From Portulaca oleracea (Eukaryota; Streptophyta; Magnoliopsida; Caryophyllales; Portulacaceae): a stretch of DNA of 64,000 bases. Below are positions 36,901-48,500 of this stretch, piece by piece (the first letter of the stretch is position 1; each line of letters begins with the position of its first letter). The stretch is taken from assembly GCA_029582165.1 (NCBI GenBank), contig CM055871.1, positions 27,176,802 through 27,240,801 on the forward strand. Direction: 5' to 3'. A program made the translations under genes and the position numbers. The notes under the pieces are model-generated. The model saw nothing but the letters and a program-made list of their open reading frames with translations. It did no database searches and was not told the origin of the DNA.

Positions 36901-38932
36901 CCCAAAAGTCTTGATGCCCATAATGTATCACATACCTATTGGATGGATGCCTATAACCTAAGGCCTAAGCACATGCTATTTTTTTCAAAAATGGTGGCTA
37001 GTTTAAGATGGTTGATAAAGGGAGCCAATGGAAGAATAGTTTTTCAAAGATGGTGGGGTTTGATGGTGATGATGATATCTTGATTTCTTTGTCTAAGAAA
37101 GGGTATCATGCAGTATCAATGTGAGACACAATTTGTCCATCGATTCCACCCCATTCGTCCATCTATTCATTCCATCATCCAATGAGAGCAAATAAATTAA
37201 GTGTGGAGATTATAATTAATTTGTGTGATACAAATTAATTCATCCCACCTAAATTCACTATATTTGTGAGGTTGAAAGTTTTAACTGAGAATTGTATTTT
37301 TCAGTTTCGGTATTGTGAGACCATGTTGTATCTCTTCATATTATTCATAGTGAATTTGTCATGCTTGTCGCCGTCTATGGTTTTTTCGCGCATTTGGTTT
37401 CCACATAAAATCTGTGTGTTTTCTTCCTTTATCTTCTCTTAATTTTTGTATATCACTACTTCCATCTCCGTCGCTTCCGCTAATTTACATTGAAAGGAAT
37501 ACCACTTCCTTACATTACTGATTGTGCAAGAGTTCATAAAAAATACAGTAATACCATTATACGCTGTTTGACATATATATATATATAGTGAATTATCTGA
37601 TCCAAAAAATTTTACTGACTGGAGTTAAAAAACAAAATTAAAAGTTATTATTGTATGTAGTGTCTTATTCATAAAGAGAGAATGAATTTTAATATCTAAT
37701 GTCTTAATATCATTATTTTGAGCAAATTTCCTAATAAGTAAAATATTTAACTTAATATTTTAAACTACCGTTTGCATACAGTCTACTTTCAAATTAGTAA
37801 ACCACTATTTCTAAGTTGTTAAGTTGAAAATTCCTTCTATGTAGTTAGTTATCTTCAAACTTTTGAAAAAACTTATGTTTTAGATTATATATAATAATTA
37901 TTATTATAAAATTACTTTTACGGATAATTTTTTTTTTGTGCATATTTGAGCTGTTTGATATTTTTTCAATAATACTAAGTACCAACTACATAGCTATGTT
38001 CAATTTAAATTAATTAAAATTAATGACATATATGGAGCTTCTCAAAATATAAATGTGTATAAGAGCTAATTTTACAAAACATTGAAAAAAAAAAAAAATT
38101 TACGCGGCTAATGTAAACAACTGTTCTGAATTGCTAACAAATAACAGTTAATGTAAACAACTAGGAGTTGTTTGCCAAATAGGGCCATAGTATTAGAGGT
38201 CATTTGGACACCAGAAACCTGAAAGCCCCTATTTTTAAAAACTCAGGCCACAATTAATGACCTGAAATATCAGCAGCTTACTATAAGGGCCGTTGCCGTG
38301 ATGTGGTATAGGATATTGTTAGAGTGTAAAATCATCATTAAGTCTTCAACTATCAGCTTAAGCTTTTAGTTGAGATCGTTCGACGTGGTATTAGAGCCTT
38401 ACTGAGTAAGAGGTCTAAGGTTCAAATCTCAGCAACCCCATATATATTTGCGCGAAGTTAAGGGGTCCTTTGCAGCATCCATGCTTCATACCCAAGAAGA
38501 TTCATAGGATGAGGATATATCAGTTGTATTTTTTGGTTCACCGAGACATTCCTGTCTATGTATGTATGTAGGCTGGAGTTATTGAAGAATTTGTGAATGA
38601 GGCTGTGGACAATGCACTGGATTCTGAAGACATTGAGGAAGAGACCGAGGAGGAGGTTGAGAAGGTACTTACCGAACTGGCCACCGAGACTGCTGCCCAG
38701 CTTCCAGTTGCAGCCAGAAGAGAAAAGACTAAATTACCTGCACAAAGCTCTACTGTAGAGGTGACCCTGCCACTCCCACTGTCGTCCTCATTTGTATTTT
38801 GCGTTCTTTTCCCCGTTCGATGAAACATTGCTTTGTGCCCTTTTGCAGAAAGAAGAACCAGTTGCTGAGGGTGCAGATGACGAGGAAGAACTGGAAGAAA
38901 TTAGGGCACGACTGGCAAAAGTTAGGTCATAG
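30983..38932 (+). CDS. VPS24: VPS24/CHMP3, ESCRT-III subunit (six exons, 228 aa)
   Basis: Charged multivesicular body protein 3, a Snf7-family ESCRT-III subunit that polymerises with VPS2 on endosomes to sort cargo into multivesicular bodies. Exons: 30983-31094, 31231-31307, 33720-33822, 34326-34447, 38572-38760, 38849-38932; phases join without conflict. The protein starts MEKVKNLLLPKPDPKQLLRD, continues with the helical core (DIQREEKSVQKAI, RLYENKAQLNSVSMHLGES, VARTVGHLQKSAEVMK, TMQEFSKEMTKAGVIEEFV) and has the acidic tail with a MIT-interacting motif, EEIRARLAKVRS. The Arabidopsis protein is about 229 aa, so it is full length. Intron 1 has a GC donor (AG|GCATGT); the others use GT-AG. Intron 2 (2.4 kb) and intron 4 (4.1 kb) hold mobile elements. 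The CT-rich stretch at about 30640-30740 fits a 5' leader. Confidence 0.95.
31910..32834. mobile_element. MULE-like non-autonomous element in VPS24 intron 2
   Basis: Terminal inverted repeats of about 130 bp start GAGTGCTTCGAT and end ATCGAAGCACTC, flanked by a perfect 10-bp duplication TATCTTCTGC (31900-31909, 32835-32844). Long terminal repeats and a 9-10-bp duplication fit Mutator-like elements. The core has no transposase; it includes text such as ATGGCGGAGAAGAAGAGGAA but no supported gene. Confidence 0.85.
34807..35385 (-). repeat. Inverted LTR copy (left arm)
   Basis: Matches the reverse complement of 36889-37489 with scattered differences and small gaps. It begins TGCAAATTAG and ends ACAATTAACA on the plus strand. 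Confidence 0.9.
36889..37489 (+). repeat. 3' LTR of the intronic copia element (right arm)
   Basis: Starts TGTTAATTGTGG directly after the polypurine tract and ends CTAATTTACA. Confidence 0.9.
38317..38515 (+). mobile_element. TRIM element, 5' part only (copy 1), in VPS24 intron 4
   Basis: A 69-bp LTR (TGTTAGAGTGTAAAATCATC...) is followed directly by the primer site TGGTATTAGAGCC and internal text AGTAAGAGGTCTAAGGTTCAAATCTCAGC. The 3' LTR is missing. It ends about 60 bp before exon 5. Confidence 0.8.
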
Positions 38933-39617
38933 TTTTGGAGGGCGGAAACAGGTACATTTGGATCTCCCAGACTGCGTTCTAATGCGTTTCCTCCGAGAGT
39001 TTGTTGTTTTAAACAGGGAATTTAATCATTTGCCTCTAGAGAGGGTTGGTTAGAGGCATTAACATCATAAACGTGTTTGTGTAACAATTGATTCAGTTTC
39101 AGTCTTGATCTGGGGCTTGACCTTGTTGTATGAGTATGAGATGAGTTTACGTGCCTTTACAGATCGGCCTCCTTACATTTCATCGATGTTACTGCCTTTG
39201 TGTAAATAGGGAACAACACGAGCTTGTGTCCATATTAATTGACCTTGGGTGTTGTGCTCTGAAGGCTGATCTCCTCCATGGTTTGGTGTTTCCTCGGTCA
39301 TTTTTTCATCTTTTTTGTGTATTTGCAGGGTCATAATGAACACCCTCCTTTTTTTTTCCTTTTGTGGAAATGTAAAAGAGGAGAAAACCCTAGGTAATGA
39401 ATGAACGAACAAATCCTCTAGAACATTGAGGACTTGAGGGTACAAGACATACATGGATGATAATGAGGTAACAAAGAGTGAGTATTGATACTTGTTAGCC
39501 TATTGTCATCCATGTATGTCTTGTACTCATGCTGTTCTAGTGGATTTATAGCCAATATGTGGAGTACTATGCTGAGAGTATGTTATCAAACATGAAATAA
39601 TCTCCCCCGATATCAAA
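38933..39617 (+). other. VPS24 3' flank with a hairpin at 39415-39543
   Basis: Probably includes the VPS24 3' untranslated region; the poly(A) site cannot be fixed. At 39415-39475 and 39495-39543 inverted arms include a perfectly pairing 20-mer TACAAGACATACATGGATGA and further partly paired sequence on both sides. Confidence 0.45.
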
Positions 39618-39975
39618 CACTCTTAGCTTCTCCAAATCACGCAGTTCTAATAGATAACTGATTACCTTGGCTTTACCGCACTCGGCGGTCACATGAGGAT
39701 GTTCTGATGCTCTTTGGGTTGAGTAACCGTTTCATTTTAGGTGAATGGGTCAAGAGCTCCTTTACTACTTGGATGTTGCAATTGCTACAGGCTTAATGAA
39801 TGGGGAAGGTACCATCATCATCTTCCATGAATGTTATATTTGAGTGTTTATGCAACAAATAATTTACCTCTTCTAGGAACCTTGTATATGCAACATTGGA
39901 CAACAACCTCCTTCCCTTTTCATCACACGACTAGATGAAGCCTCGATACTTCTTCAACATTTTGCTCAGAGTGCA
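39618..39975 (-). pseudogene. Ankyrin/PGG gene exon-2 pseudogene
   Basis: The minus strand encodes MLKKYRGFI-stop-SCDEKGRRLL, AYTRFLEEVNYLLHKHS, DGTFPIH-stop-ACSN and NIQVVKELLTHSPKMKRLLN, then drifts out of frame. It parallels exon 2 of the intact genes at 48323-48885 and 60976-61514 (SCDEKGRWPLSYAAYTGFLE, FPIHWACRGGNIQVV). Two stops and a frameshift make it non-functional. I could not find its first or third exon, so it is a remnant of a former third member of the tandem family. Confidence 0.9.
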
Positions 39976-40099
39976 TATTCGTAAAACACTGAATGTGTCA
40001 ACCATAGAACTCAAATAAAAAGAGGATTCATTTTAATTTGTAAAGAACTCAATACCAAAAAAAAAAAAAAGTACATAGATCCTCTCCCATAATAGCACC

Positions 40100-40280
40100 T
40101 ATGTTACTCGGATTCGGCTGCACGTGTCCATATCGGACACAGATATGGGTGTCAGTCTTGACTATTTTTAAGAAATTTGTATATTTTAATTGTACTTTGA
40201 AGTGTCAAATGTCATACCATTGTCCGGGTATCAAGGGTCTAACACGGTACAACATGGAATATGAAGAGTCAGAGTAACAT
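40100..40280. mobile_element. MITE with CTATGTTACTCGGA ends
   Basis: CTATGTTACTCGGATTC at the left pairs with GAGTCAGAGTAACATAT at the right. The flanks AATAGCAC and GATAGCAG could be a degraded 8-bp duplication. Confidence 0.6.
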
Positions 40281-40669
40281 ATGATAGCAGCATGGCCTCT
40301 TCTAAGGCGGGTACGTCGCTTACATGGAGCAATTTGGAGACAAATGAGCAATTTGAAGACTTTAGAGTTTGATAGCAGCATGACCTTTTCTAAGGTAGGT
40401 TCTTAGTCCCTCTGTCGAATGATCAAGAGTATTAGTGGGGTTTGGTGGGTAGACACTTGGATGGAATTATCAGTAAGAATATGATTAGATGGTACTGCAT
40501 AGTGCATACCTTTGCCAAGGGGTGGAAGGGTAAAGCTGAAAAGCTTAGTAGTTCATAGGTTAGGTAACTTAACAAGTTGTTTTTAGTATAACAAAAATGA
40601 CAAAAGCGTAATGCACATGTTTTCTACTTTTCTAGTGGTGGGTTACGTGGACGTGCAAGGGTGGTTTTT
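40281..40669. other. No gene seen; short duplicated segment
   Basis: GATAGCAGCATG...TTCTAAGG occurs at about 40284 and again at 40370. Otherwise unrecognised. Confidence 0.35.
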
Positions 40670-41636
40670 AGGATGGGCAATGGATCGGACGTGGGTACCT
40701 CCACTTCTATTACGATTAATAATCGAAGGATGGGACCCACCTCCATATCGATTAATCGGATGAGGGGTGGACCTCCACTTCCGATTGTAATTGGAGGTAT
40801 CCACCTTCGAATGCGATCTGATTACCTTCGACTACAATCGTAGGTGGAGGTTCCTCGATTACCTCCGACTTCGATTAGCTTTTGTAGACGAGCTAACCCC
40901 AACATCGCCAAATTAATCCATAAATTCGAATAAATGAATTAATCCAGAAAATGAAAAGAAATTCGTACCCAGCTCAAAAGCTTAAACCCAGAACTTTAAA
41001 GCATTCGATGAATTAAAGCAAAACACGGAAATTCAAGAACATAGCCAAGATCAAGAAACATATGAAATTAATGGAGAAAAAAGGTAGAAATTGAAGCATA
41101 CCATTTTGAGCAAAAGTCGATTGATATGAAGCTTTGAGTACGATGGAGATGGACATGACCGAGGAGGTGAAATGAGATCTATCATAAATTAGATGCAGGA
41201 GAAGATAACCGAGAAGAAAATGAGAAGGCAGTCCTTAAAAAAAAAAGTGAAAAGGCAGGCGCAACATGAAAGTCGAACGCAGAAGAGGAAAAATGACCGA
41301 CTGGCACCAAATGAAACCCTATAAGACCTCGATTTTTTCTAAGGAAAGTAAGGCAACTAAGCGTCTAAGACTCTAAGCTCCTTTTTTTAAAAAAATTCTC
41401 TTGGCTTTAATCGGTCACGTTATATTTTTCATTTTTTAAAAATATTTTATACTCTAGGCGGAGTTAATCGAATCGGATGTGGTAACTTCCATATTCGCTA
41501 CATTTATAATCGAAGTCAGATTTCTTTAATCGGAGTTGGATAATCTTTTTTGTCGAATTCAGGTGTGATTTTTTAGTCCTAGATTGGAGCAGATGTGCTT
41601 TAGATTCAGATTTGACTGTCATCCCTAGTGGTTATT
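40670..41636. mobile_element. Probable hAT-like non-autonomous element
   Basis: Ends TAGGATGGGCAATGGATCGG and ...GACTGTCATCCCTA are imperfect inverted repeats; the flanks GTGGTTTT and GTGGTTAT match in 7 of 8 bases. The left part is filled with variants of TCCACCTCCGATTACGATTA-like text. No transposase seen. Confidence 0.55.
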
Positions 41637-41734
41637 CTTATACAAACAGATAATCAATTAGTAGAATCACAACGGAGATTTTCTTAGATACACGCTCGTT
41701 TAGTTTTTTTTTTAAAAAAAAATTTAGATAAGCA

Positions 41735-44700
41735 GTCCAGCTCATTGGACGCATATTGTAGGATAACTCTAATGTAATGGGCCTGTAGGACACGTGAGTA
41801 CGAGATGCCAACACCTAAATCGTAAAGGGAAATTTAAGGCCAACATCACATTCTTGAGTAAAGACCAGTCCACATTATCATATGCCTTTTTTACATCAAC
41901 CTTAATCATACAACTAGGTTGAAGCCCTTTACGATTTTAGAACCGGGCCAAGTCCTCTGCTATAAGAATGTTGTGCATAATAGACCTTCCAGCTACAAAA
42001 GTGGTTTGCTCCTCATTCATAAGAAATGAAGTACAGAAAATTACCGAGAGCACAAAAATTTGGTGATGGTCTTATAGATTAAATTAAAACACGAAATGGA
42101 ACGTAAATAACTGATTGTTTCAAGATTGCTCACCTTTGGAATAAGTGTCAGAGGAGTAGCATTCATTTCCTTCAAAAGATGCCCAAAAGTGAAAAAGCTC
42201 TGAATAACCCATATAACATCATCTCCTACAATTGGCCAAGCCTTCTTAGAAAACGTGGAATAAAATTCATCTGGTCCAAGGCTCCTCTTCCCATCCATAG
42301 AAAAAATTGTATCACATATTTCCTTCCATGTGACTGGTTTCAAAAGAGACTGTGCCTGATCAATAGAAAGAAGACGACCCTCCATAATTATAGACAATTT
42401 CATCATACATTCGTGTTTAAAAAGAAGGTAGCAAAGTGATCCGCCAAGTACTCCTCATTAGTGGACAACCAATGATCCTCCTTATCTTTCAACCCCAGGA
42501 TCCTATTAAAGTAATTACGAGATTTTCAACATGGCATAAAAGAAGGCAGAGTTAGTATCTCCTTGTTTCAACGAATATGTTTTTATCCTCTGCTTCATAA
42601 GCTTAGTAGCAATATCCAACGATTGTGCATAAACTTCTTTTGCCAATGCTTCTTTCTCAAAAGTATCAGCCGAGACTTACCTTCTAGAATTTGACACTGC
42701 ATGTTCACCAACTCAATATAATTTTTTTGAGCCTTCTCATAGACATTACCAAACTTAGATCGATGAAGGTAGGACAAGGGAACTTTCAAGGCCTTCAATT
42801 TCTGTGAAAGAATATACATCGAAGTTCTAGATAAATGCTGGCTCCAAATGTCCCCCTGACAATAGGAAGGAAGGAAGGAAGGACTCTTGATCTGACCACA
42901 TATTGCATAACTTAAACCATTTTTTAGGGTATGGCCTATCCTTAGACAATACGATCACCAAGGGAGAGTTATCAGATATGCTAGGAGAAAATACATTTGT
43001 TGTGCCACTATAACAATGTCTAATACGTTTGACTTCACATTTCTCTTATTCTCTCAAGAAGAGCTTAAATCAACAGTATCCTTCGCTGATACATCTACCC
43101 CTCCTATATGGTCCTCAAACTCCAAGATATGGTTGAAATCACTTGTGATGAACCAAGGAATAGAACATTTCGTTGCTATGTCAGAGATCAATTTCCAAAG
43201 CTCCTTCCCAACCCCAATGTCATTATCATCGTACACAAAAGATACTAAGAAAGGTTCCTAAGCACCCTCTACACGACAGTGAATCACTTGATCAAGGATA
43301 AGAAGGCGGTGAACCGTGATAATTTCCATCTTCCATAACACCCAAATCCTACTCTTTTTCTTCCTCTTGGCATTAGTAGTTAACGCACAACTAGGACAAA
43401 CATAGTTTTTGATATTTTCACAATGGTCAGGGGAAACCTTAATCTCCACTAAACTAACCAAGTCAAATTTATTCATCTGCAAGAAGTGGTGCAACCCTTC
43501 CTACTTCTTCAACCGTTAAGACCCTTTATGTTCTACACGAGGAACCTATCCATAATCTAGATTAGAAGAACTACAAGAACCAACCTTAGACTCAACCATT
43601 TCCAGTTCAGGAATGGAAGTAAACGATTCAAATATTCATCCTACAACCATTAGGGAAATGGGAGTATCAGGTTTATCGGTCGCCCTTTTAGGCGCTCTAG
43701 TTTGCTCGGTGCTTGAGGAAGATGGCGAGCCAGCAGAAGCACCAGATGAAATATTAATGGTAACTTCAGTAGCAGTCTTCTTCCTAACCTACTTCCGTTT
43801 ACCTTTATTCTTCTTACATTGTTATATCATATGACCAAAAATCTTACAATCCAAACAATGGACAACGGACAGGTTTCCACTCGTATTCAACTTGTTGAAC
43901 ATATATAAACCCATCTTCATCTATCAAAGGAACACTATCAGGAAAAGGGCTTTGCATATGTATATTGATAAAAATTCGGGCAAATTTTATCAGTGTTTTA
44001 TCCTGCGTATACGAGTCAGTCAGGCTCTAGTGGTTCACCAATGAGAGTACCTACTTTACTCAAATTCGATTAACTCCAGTACTTCCAATCAAGATCATGA
44101 AGTTTCACCCATGGCAGAACAACTACGACCTCCTCAGGACTTGTGGATTGTCCGAGTGACCAAGCCTTAAGAATCAATGACTTCATGTCAAAATAGGAAA
44201 TCCTCCTGGATAAAACCTCATCCCTCTTCTCATAGAGCAAAAACGCAAGATGAAAGTCCCCTCGGTGCCACAAAACTCTATCTAGACCCTTATTACCCCA
44301 ACATTCTGGGAGCAAAATATAACGGATAGAGGAGAAAGGGGGAGGGGGGAGTGAGCACCTAAAAAAAAAGCAATAATCAATGATTCCCTAAACGTTACCT
44401 CCAATTCGATGTTACCTCTAGTCATTTGTTGTGTAGAAATTCTGTTGAATTCAATCGGTGGTACAAAACACAATTTCATTGGTCCCTTAGGACCTTGTCG
44501 TGAAATAACATGATTACTCTTCTCCTCAGTAGGTGTTATTGGCGTTTTCAAGGAAGAGTTAGCCAACAACACTAGCGGCGATGAAACATCCCCACTATTA
44601 GTATCCTCCTCCATCGTGATATGCAACATTGGGATCGGGGTTATTAATGCATCCCCTTCACGACATGACTCACTGCTCAATCTGGTAGCAAACGATTCAC

Positions 44701-44760
44701 CATGCTCAGTAGGTTTCAAATCCACCGACTACGACGCTAGAGACAACGACTGAATTTTCT
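41735..44760 (-). pseudogene. LINE-1 remnant (ORF1 DUF4283, endonuclease, RT)
   Basis: Broken minus-strand frames follow L1 order from high to low coordinates: an ORF1-like N-terminal part (44725-44282), a DUF4283 segment (44315-44070: YFDMKSLILKAW, LPWVKLHDLDWKYWS), endonuclease pieces (43494-43261; 43236-43054 with PWFITSDFN and LEFEDHIGG), a linker (42819-42595) and RT blocks (42406-42041: SLGPDEF, NATPLTLIPK; then VDVKKAYDNVDW near 41890). The catalytic YADD part, RNase H and poly(A) tail are absent, so the 3' end is truncated. Frameshifts and stops separate the pieces. Confidence 0.9.
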
Positions 44761-44841
44761 TAGTGGTTTTGGTGACTTTTCTGACTTAGCTTTAAGTAAT
44801 TACCCCATCAAGATGTGATCTCTAGGGCTTGGACATTTTTC

Positions 44842-44886
44842 TGCACACACACACATGCACGCATGCACACGCGCGCGCACACACAG
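44842..44886. repeat. AC/GC microsatellite
   Basis: CACACACACA, ATGCACGC and CGCGCGC runs, next to the LINE 5' side. Confidence 0.9.
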
Positions 44887-45152
44887 ATGGATATATTTGC
44901 ACTTCTTTCTTTTATTAAACTTACCTTGATAGATCTAAGGTCCTTGTACTAATTTGTGTGCTCAACGTCTTTTATTAATCCTTGACGCTTTGTCCGAGTG
45001 CTTTGAATAAGTATACTAATAAATTTATATACACAAGCTCACAAAATTGTACATATTTGCTAATAAAGTTATACACTAGACATATAAAAAGCTAGAAACA
45101 TGATACTTATGGGAATAAAAGGATAACCACCAATTGAGAGCCGGTTAGTTTA

Positions 45153-45410
45153 TGTTAGAGTATATAACCACAATTTAGCCTTCAACTATCATCTTATGTT
45201 TTGGTTGAGATGGTTCCACATGGTATCAGAGTCAAACTGAGTAAGAGGTCTCAAGTTGGAATCTCAACACCCCTATGCTTATTTGCGTAAGGTGAAAGGG
45301 CTGGACCTTTGTAGTATCCACGCTTCAAGCCCTACAGACATTCCCGTGAGGGGGCGTGCAATGTTAGAATATAAAACCATCATTGAGACTTCAACTATCA
45401 TCCAAGGCCT
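45153..45410 (+). mobile_element. TRIM element (copy 2)
   Basis: 5' LTR 45153-45220, PBS TGGTATCAGAG at 45221, internal AGAGGTCTCAAGTT, purine tract GTGAGGGGGC, then a 3' LTR start (TGTTAGAATATAAAACC, 45362) cut after about 45 bp. It lies 125 bp from the stop codon of the first ankyrin gene. Confidence 0.88.
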
Positions 45411-45534
45411 CTTTCTGAGTTGTGAACCATAGAATCATGCATGCACAAATCGGAAAACAATGACAGTAGCTTTAAAAATGTTAATTACGTTAACCAATTT
45501 TCTTGACATATGAGAATCGATTAAACGAGATACA

Positions 45535-48500
45535 TCAATACAAAGTTTCAGACTCACCCTTCTCACATGCAAGCAACATGAGCGTGAAGGGAATATGAGA
45601 CACATATCGCAACACCTTGAACCTGATATGTGAGGTCGGGGAGTAAAGCGGCACGAAGAAAACCAATACAGCCCCTAAGAACACACTCCCCATCACCAAC
45701 ACCAAAATCCCAAGCCACATATGCGTGTGTAGCAACGTCACGTATAGACCCGCCATGAATGCCACGCACATCATGACAAGCGAGATCCCCAACAGGGGTA
45801 TCGCAAAGTCCAGGGCCAACAATATCAACCTGAGATCATCTAAGTGGGCCCACACAAGGGTCACCACGGCCAAGATAGAGCAGAAGAGCGCGATCGTGTC
45901 GCTGATCACAAACACTTTGAAGGCGGCCCGCTTGGCCAAGACAGCCATCCCTATGTCGTGGTCGGTGTCGTCCTGTTTGTACCCGCCAGGGACCGCAAAC
46001 CCGGAGGCGTAGGTCACAGTGGCCACCAGGGTGGAGACCATCAGGAGAGTGTTGAGCCGCTCTTTGTACTTGTTCGTCGGGCTTAGTTCCGACGCTTGGA
46101 TGGGGTAATCGGTGATGTTGCTAATTGGTGCATGCGCAGTGAAAACTCCAGGTGGGGGTTCCCCTTCTTGAGTTGGGAAGGTGAACATGGTCTGGTGGTG
46201 GGTCGGGGATCTAGGCACTCCGGCATATCTCAATGCTAGCCAAGTTAACCTCTGCATGCAATTTCACCGCACTAAAGAATTAGAGTACATTATGAGCAAT
46301 CCAAAATCAAAATCAAAATTCTGTAATCATGTCCAAACAAGGTATAGAGTGGTTGGACGCAATATTTTTTATGAGACTGTTTCCGATCAACCCAAAATTT
46401 AGAACTCGATCGCTATCTATTACTCCATGAAAAAATAGGAAAGATTTAACAAAATATTTTGGGAAATTGTATTTAAATAATTTGAACTTTGGGCCATAGT
46501 AGACTGAATAATCTGGACTTTAAAATTGTTTTTGAATAATCTGAATTTTGGGCCGCTTGGATTCTAGTAGCACGTCACCGAGTTAACTTCAACTTAACTC
46601 AATGGTGGGATGACATGGCGACGGTACATTTTTGGTGTGTCATGCTACCGTCATCATGTCATCTCGTCATTGAGTTAAGTTGGGGTGCTACTAGAATCCA
46701 AGGGGTCCAAAGTTAATAATATTTAAAAACAAATCTAAATTCAGATTATTAAATCTACTATGGTCAAAAATTCATATTGTTTAAATCCAATTTTCCAAGT
46801 ACTTTATAACTATTGTCCATTACAATATAAATTGAAAAGGTAATTCTTTTTTAACCCTCCAAATTGTGGGTATAAATATATAATATAAACAATTCAACAT
46901 ATACAAAAACATGATACCAGTCATCATGAATGCACTAAAACATAGTTTTGCAACAACTAGCTAGTCTCGTGCGTCCCGCTTTGAGAGGTAAAGGTCTAAA
47001 GGAAGATTCATATGTATATCTCCAAAAGATGCTATCCTTATTAATCATCTCTTGGCGTGCTAATAATTAAACGTTGTACACATAAATTTAGCCAGTCATT
47101 ACTCATTAACATGCCAATTCTAAAGTCCAGTCCTTGGTAACAAATGTTAGAAAAGGACTAACTTTTTCACTATGCTTGAAGCTTTTTCTCATGTAGGGTG
47201 GGATCCAATATATATATATAGGCTATTTAAGTGGATTCCAGATAGGTTCTGTAGATACATGAACCCTTGTATGTGCTCTCTCTGATTATTTTATGAGATT
47301 TTGATCGTGAGATAACAGACCACCAAACCGTACTTCTATTAGGCTAGTAATTAATGAAGCTTTCTAGTCAAACACGGCCCGACAATTTTGGCTGTGGTTC
47401 AACCTAGTCAAGATCACTTCATCCAACGAGCTATATTTAGAGCTTAATTATATACACATACACACTTTAGGTTGTGTCCTGTAGTAGTATCTGGAGTAAT
47501 GTTTAATGTTCTGACTGAATCAAAATTCTAATTATACAAATATTGATGTTCAATAAGTTAGAGTTTCAAGTAGCATTTAGCATCTTAAATCGTGTTTTTC
47601 TAAAACATTAATAAAGTTAGTATTTAGTGGCGAAGTAACGTTTCGTTTTTTTTTGTCATAAAATATCCTTTGAAAATTTTATTTCAAAATCATCTATATC
47701 ATTTTAAGTTGATTCACATTAATCAGCTAACTCAAATGATAAATCTACCAAACACAATTTTTATTTGAACAACTATTTGCTATTTTTGTCTAAGAGGCAC
47801 ACCAAGAAAAATTATTTAATCCGGTTTTTGTTGCCCTTTAACATGGTACTACAAAAATAAATTGGCACGACTTTGTAGTTTTTTTCCTCGAAGCACAAAA
47901 TCCAGACTACAAATCAGTAAAGATGGTAGCACAAGCTAGTTGTGGTGAGCAACCAAACTTTTTTGTTGCCTTAGTAACTTTTGAAACCATTTTTCTTTAA
48001 ATTGTTGCTCAATCTATATCAATTGCAACAAAAAAAAAAGGTTTTGTTGCCACATATAATGCATTTAACAACAAAATTATTTGATTGTTCTATTTTGAAT
48101 TAGTGCAATAATAACTTTTTTAATGCCCAAACTACTCTAAATTTATTGTTCAAACATATTTTTCTTGTTGTGAGGGCCTTAATTAACTAACAATGTTGAT
48201 GATTATGATTCGCTGACCCAACTGGAGTTATATGAAAAACTTTTAGATTAAGAACTAGAAGATAAATATATAGATATAGATATAGATATAGATATAGATA
48301 TAGATATAGATATAGATAGTACCTCTTGGAAAGAGGGGATTTGGCCATAAACCTCAGCAATGTCAAGAGCAGTCAAGAGTTGCTTGTTCTGAAGATTTAG
48401 CCTGACACGGGGATCCCATGTGAGAGCATACACAACCCTAGGATGCTTGCCCTGGGCAGCTATGTGCAATGGGGTGTTACCATCTTCATCTTTCATGTTA

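Larger units (their letters stand above)
34807..37489 (+). mobile_element. Rearranged Ty1/copia element in VPS24 intron 4 with inverted terminal LTRs
   Basis: On the plus strand: iMet-type PBS TGGTATTAGAGC (35630), gag remnants (35660-36395) with a damaged zinc knuckle (NYNYCGKKGHVESASW at about 36400), an RNase H tail (VHTLENLADMLTKPLPQ at about 36690-36750), PPT AAGGTGGAGAT (36879) and a 3' LTR (36889-37489). Protease, integrase and most of RT are missing. Instead of a 5' LTR, the left end carries an inverted copy of the same 3' end: LTR 34807-35385, PPT, then RNase H tail to about 35627. Stops make it inactive. Confidence 0.88.

Noticed and set aside
40370..40460. Possible ankyrin exon-1 remnant (minus-strand LRKGHAAIK)
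   Set aside because: The match is about ten residues long and does not extend; too short to support.
48262..48319. CRISPR-like or other structured array
   Set aside because: A simple hexanucleotide repeat without spacers, in a plant genome.
48248..48322. Ile-Ser repeat C-terminus of the ankyrin exon-2 frame
   Set aside because: This is the intron microsatellite read through; the donor after SFQE and the join to RLTWLALRYAG are conserved in the paralogue.
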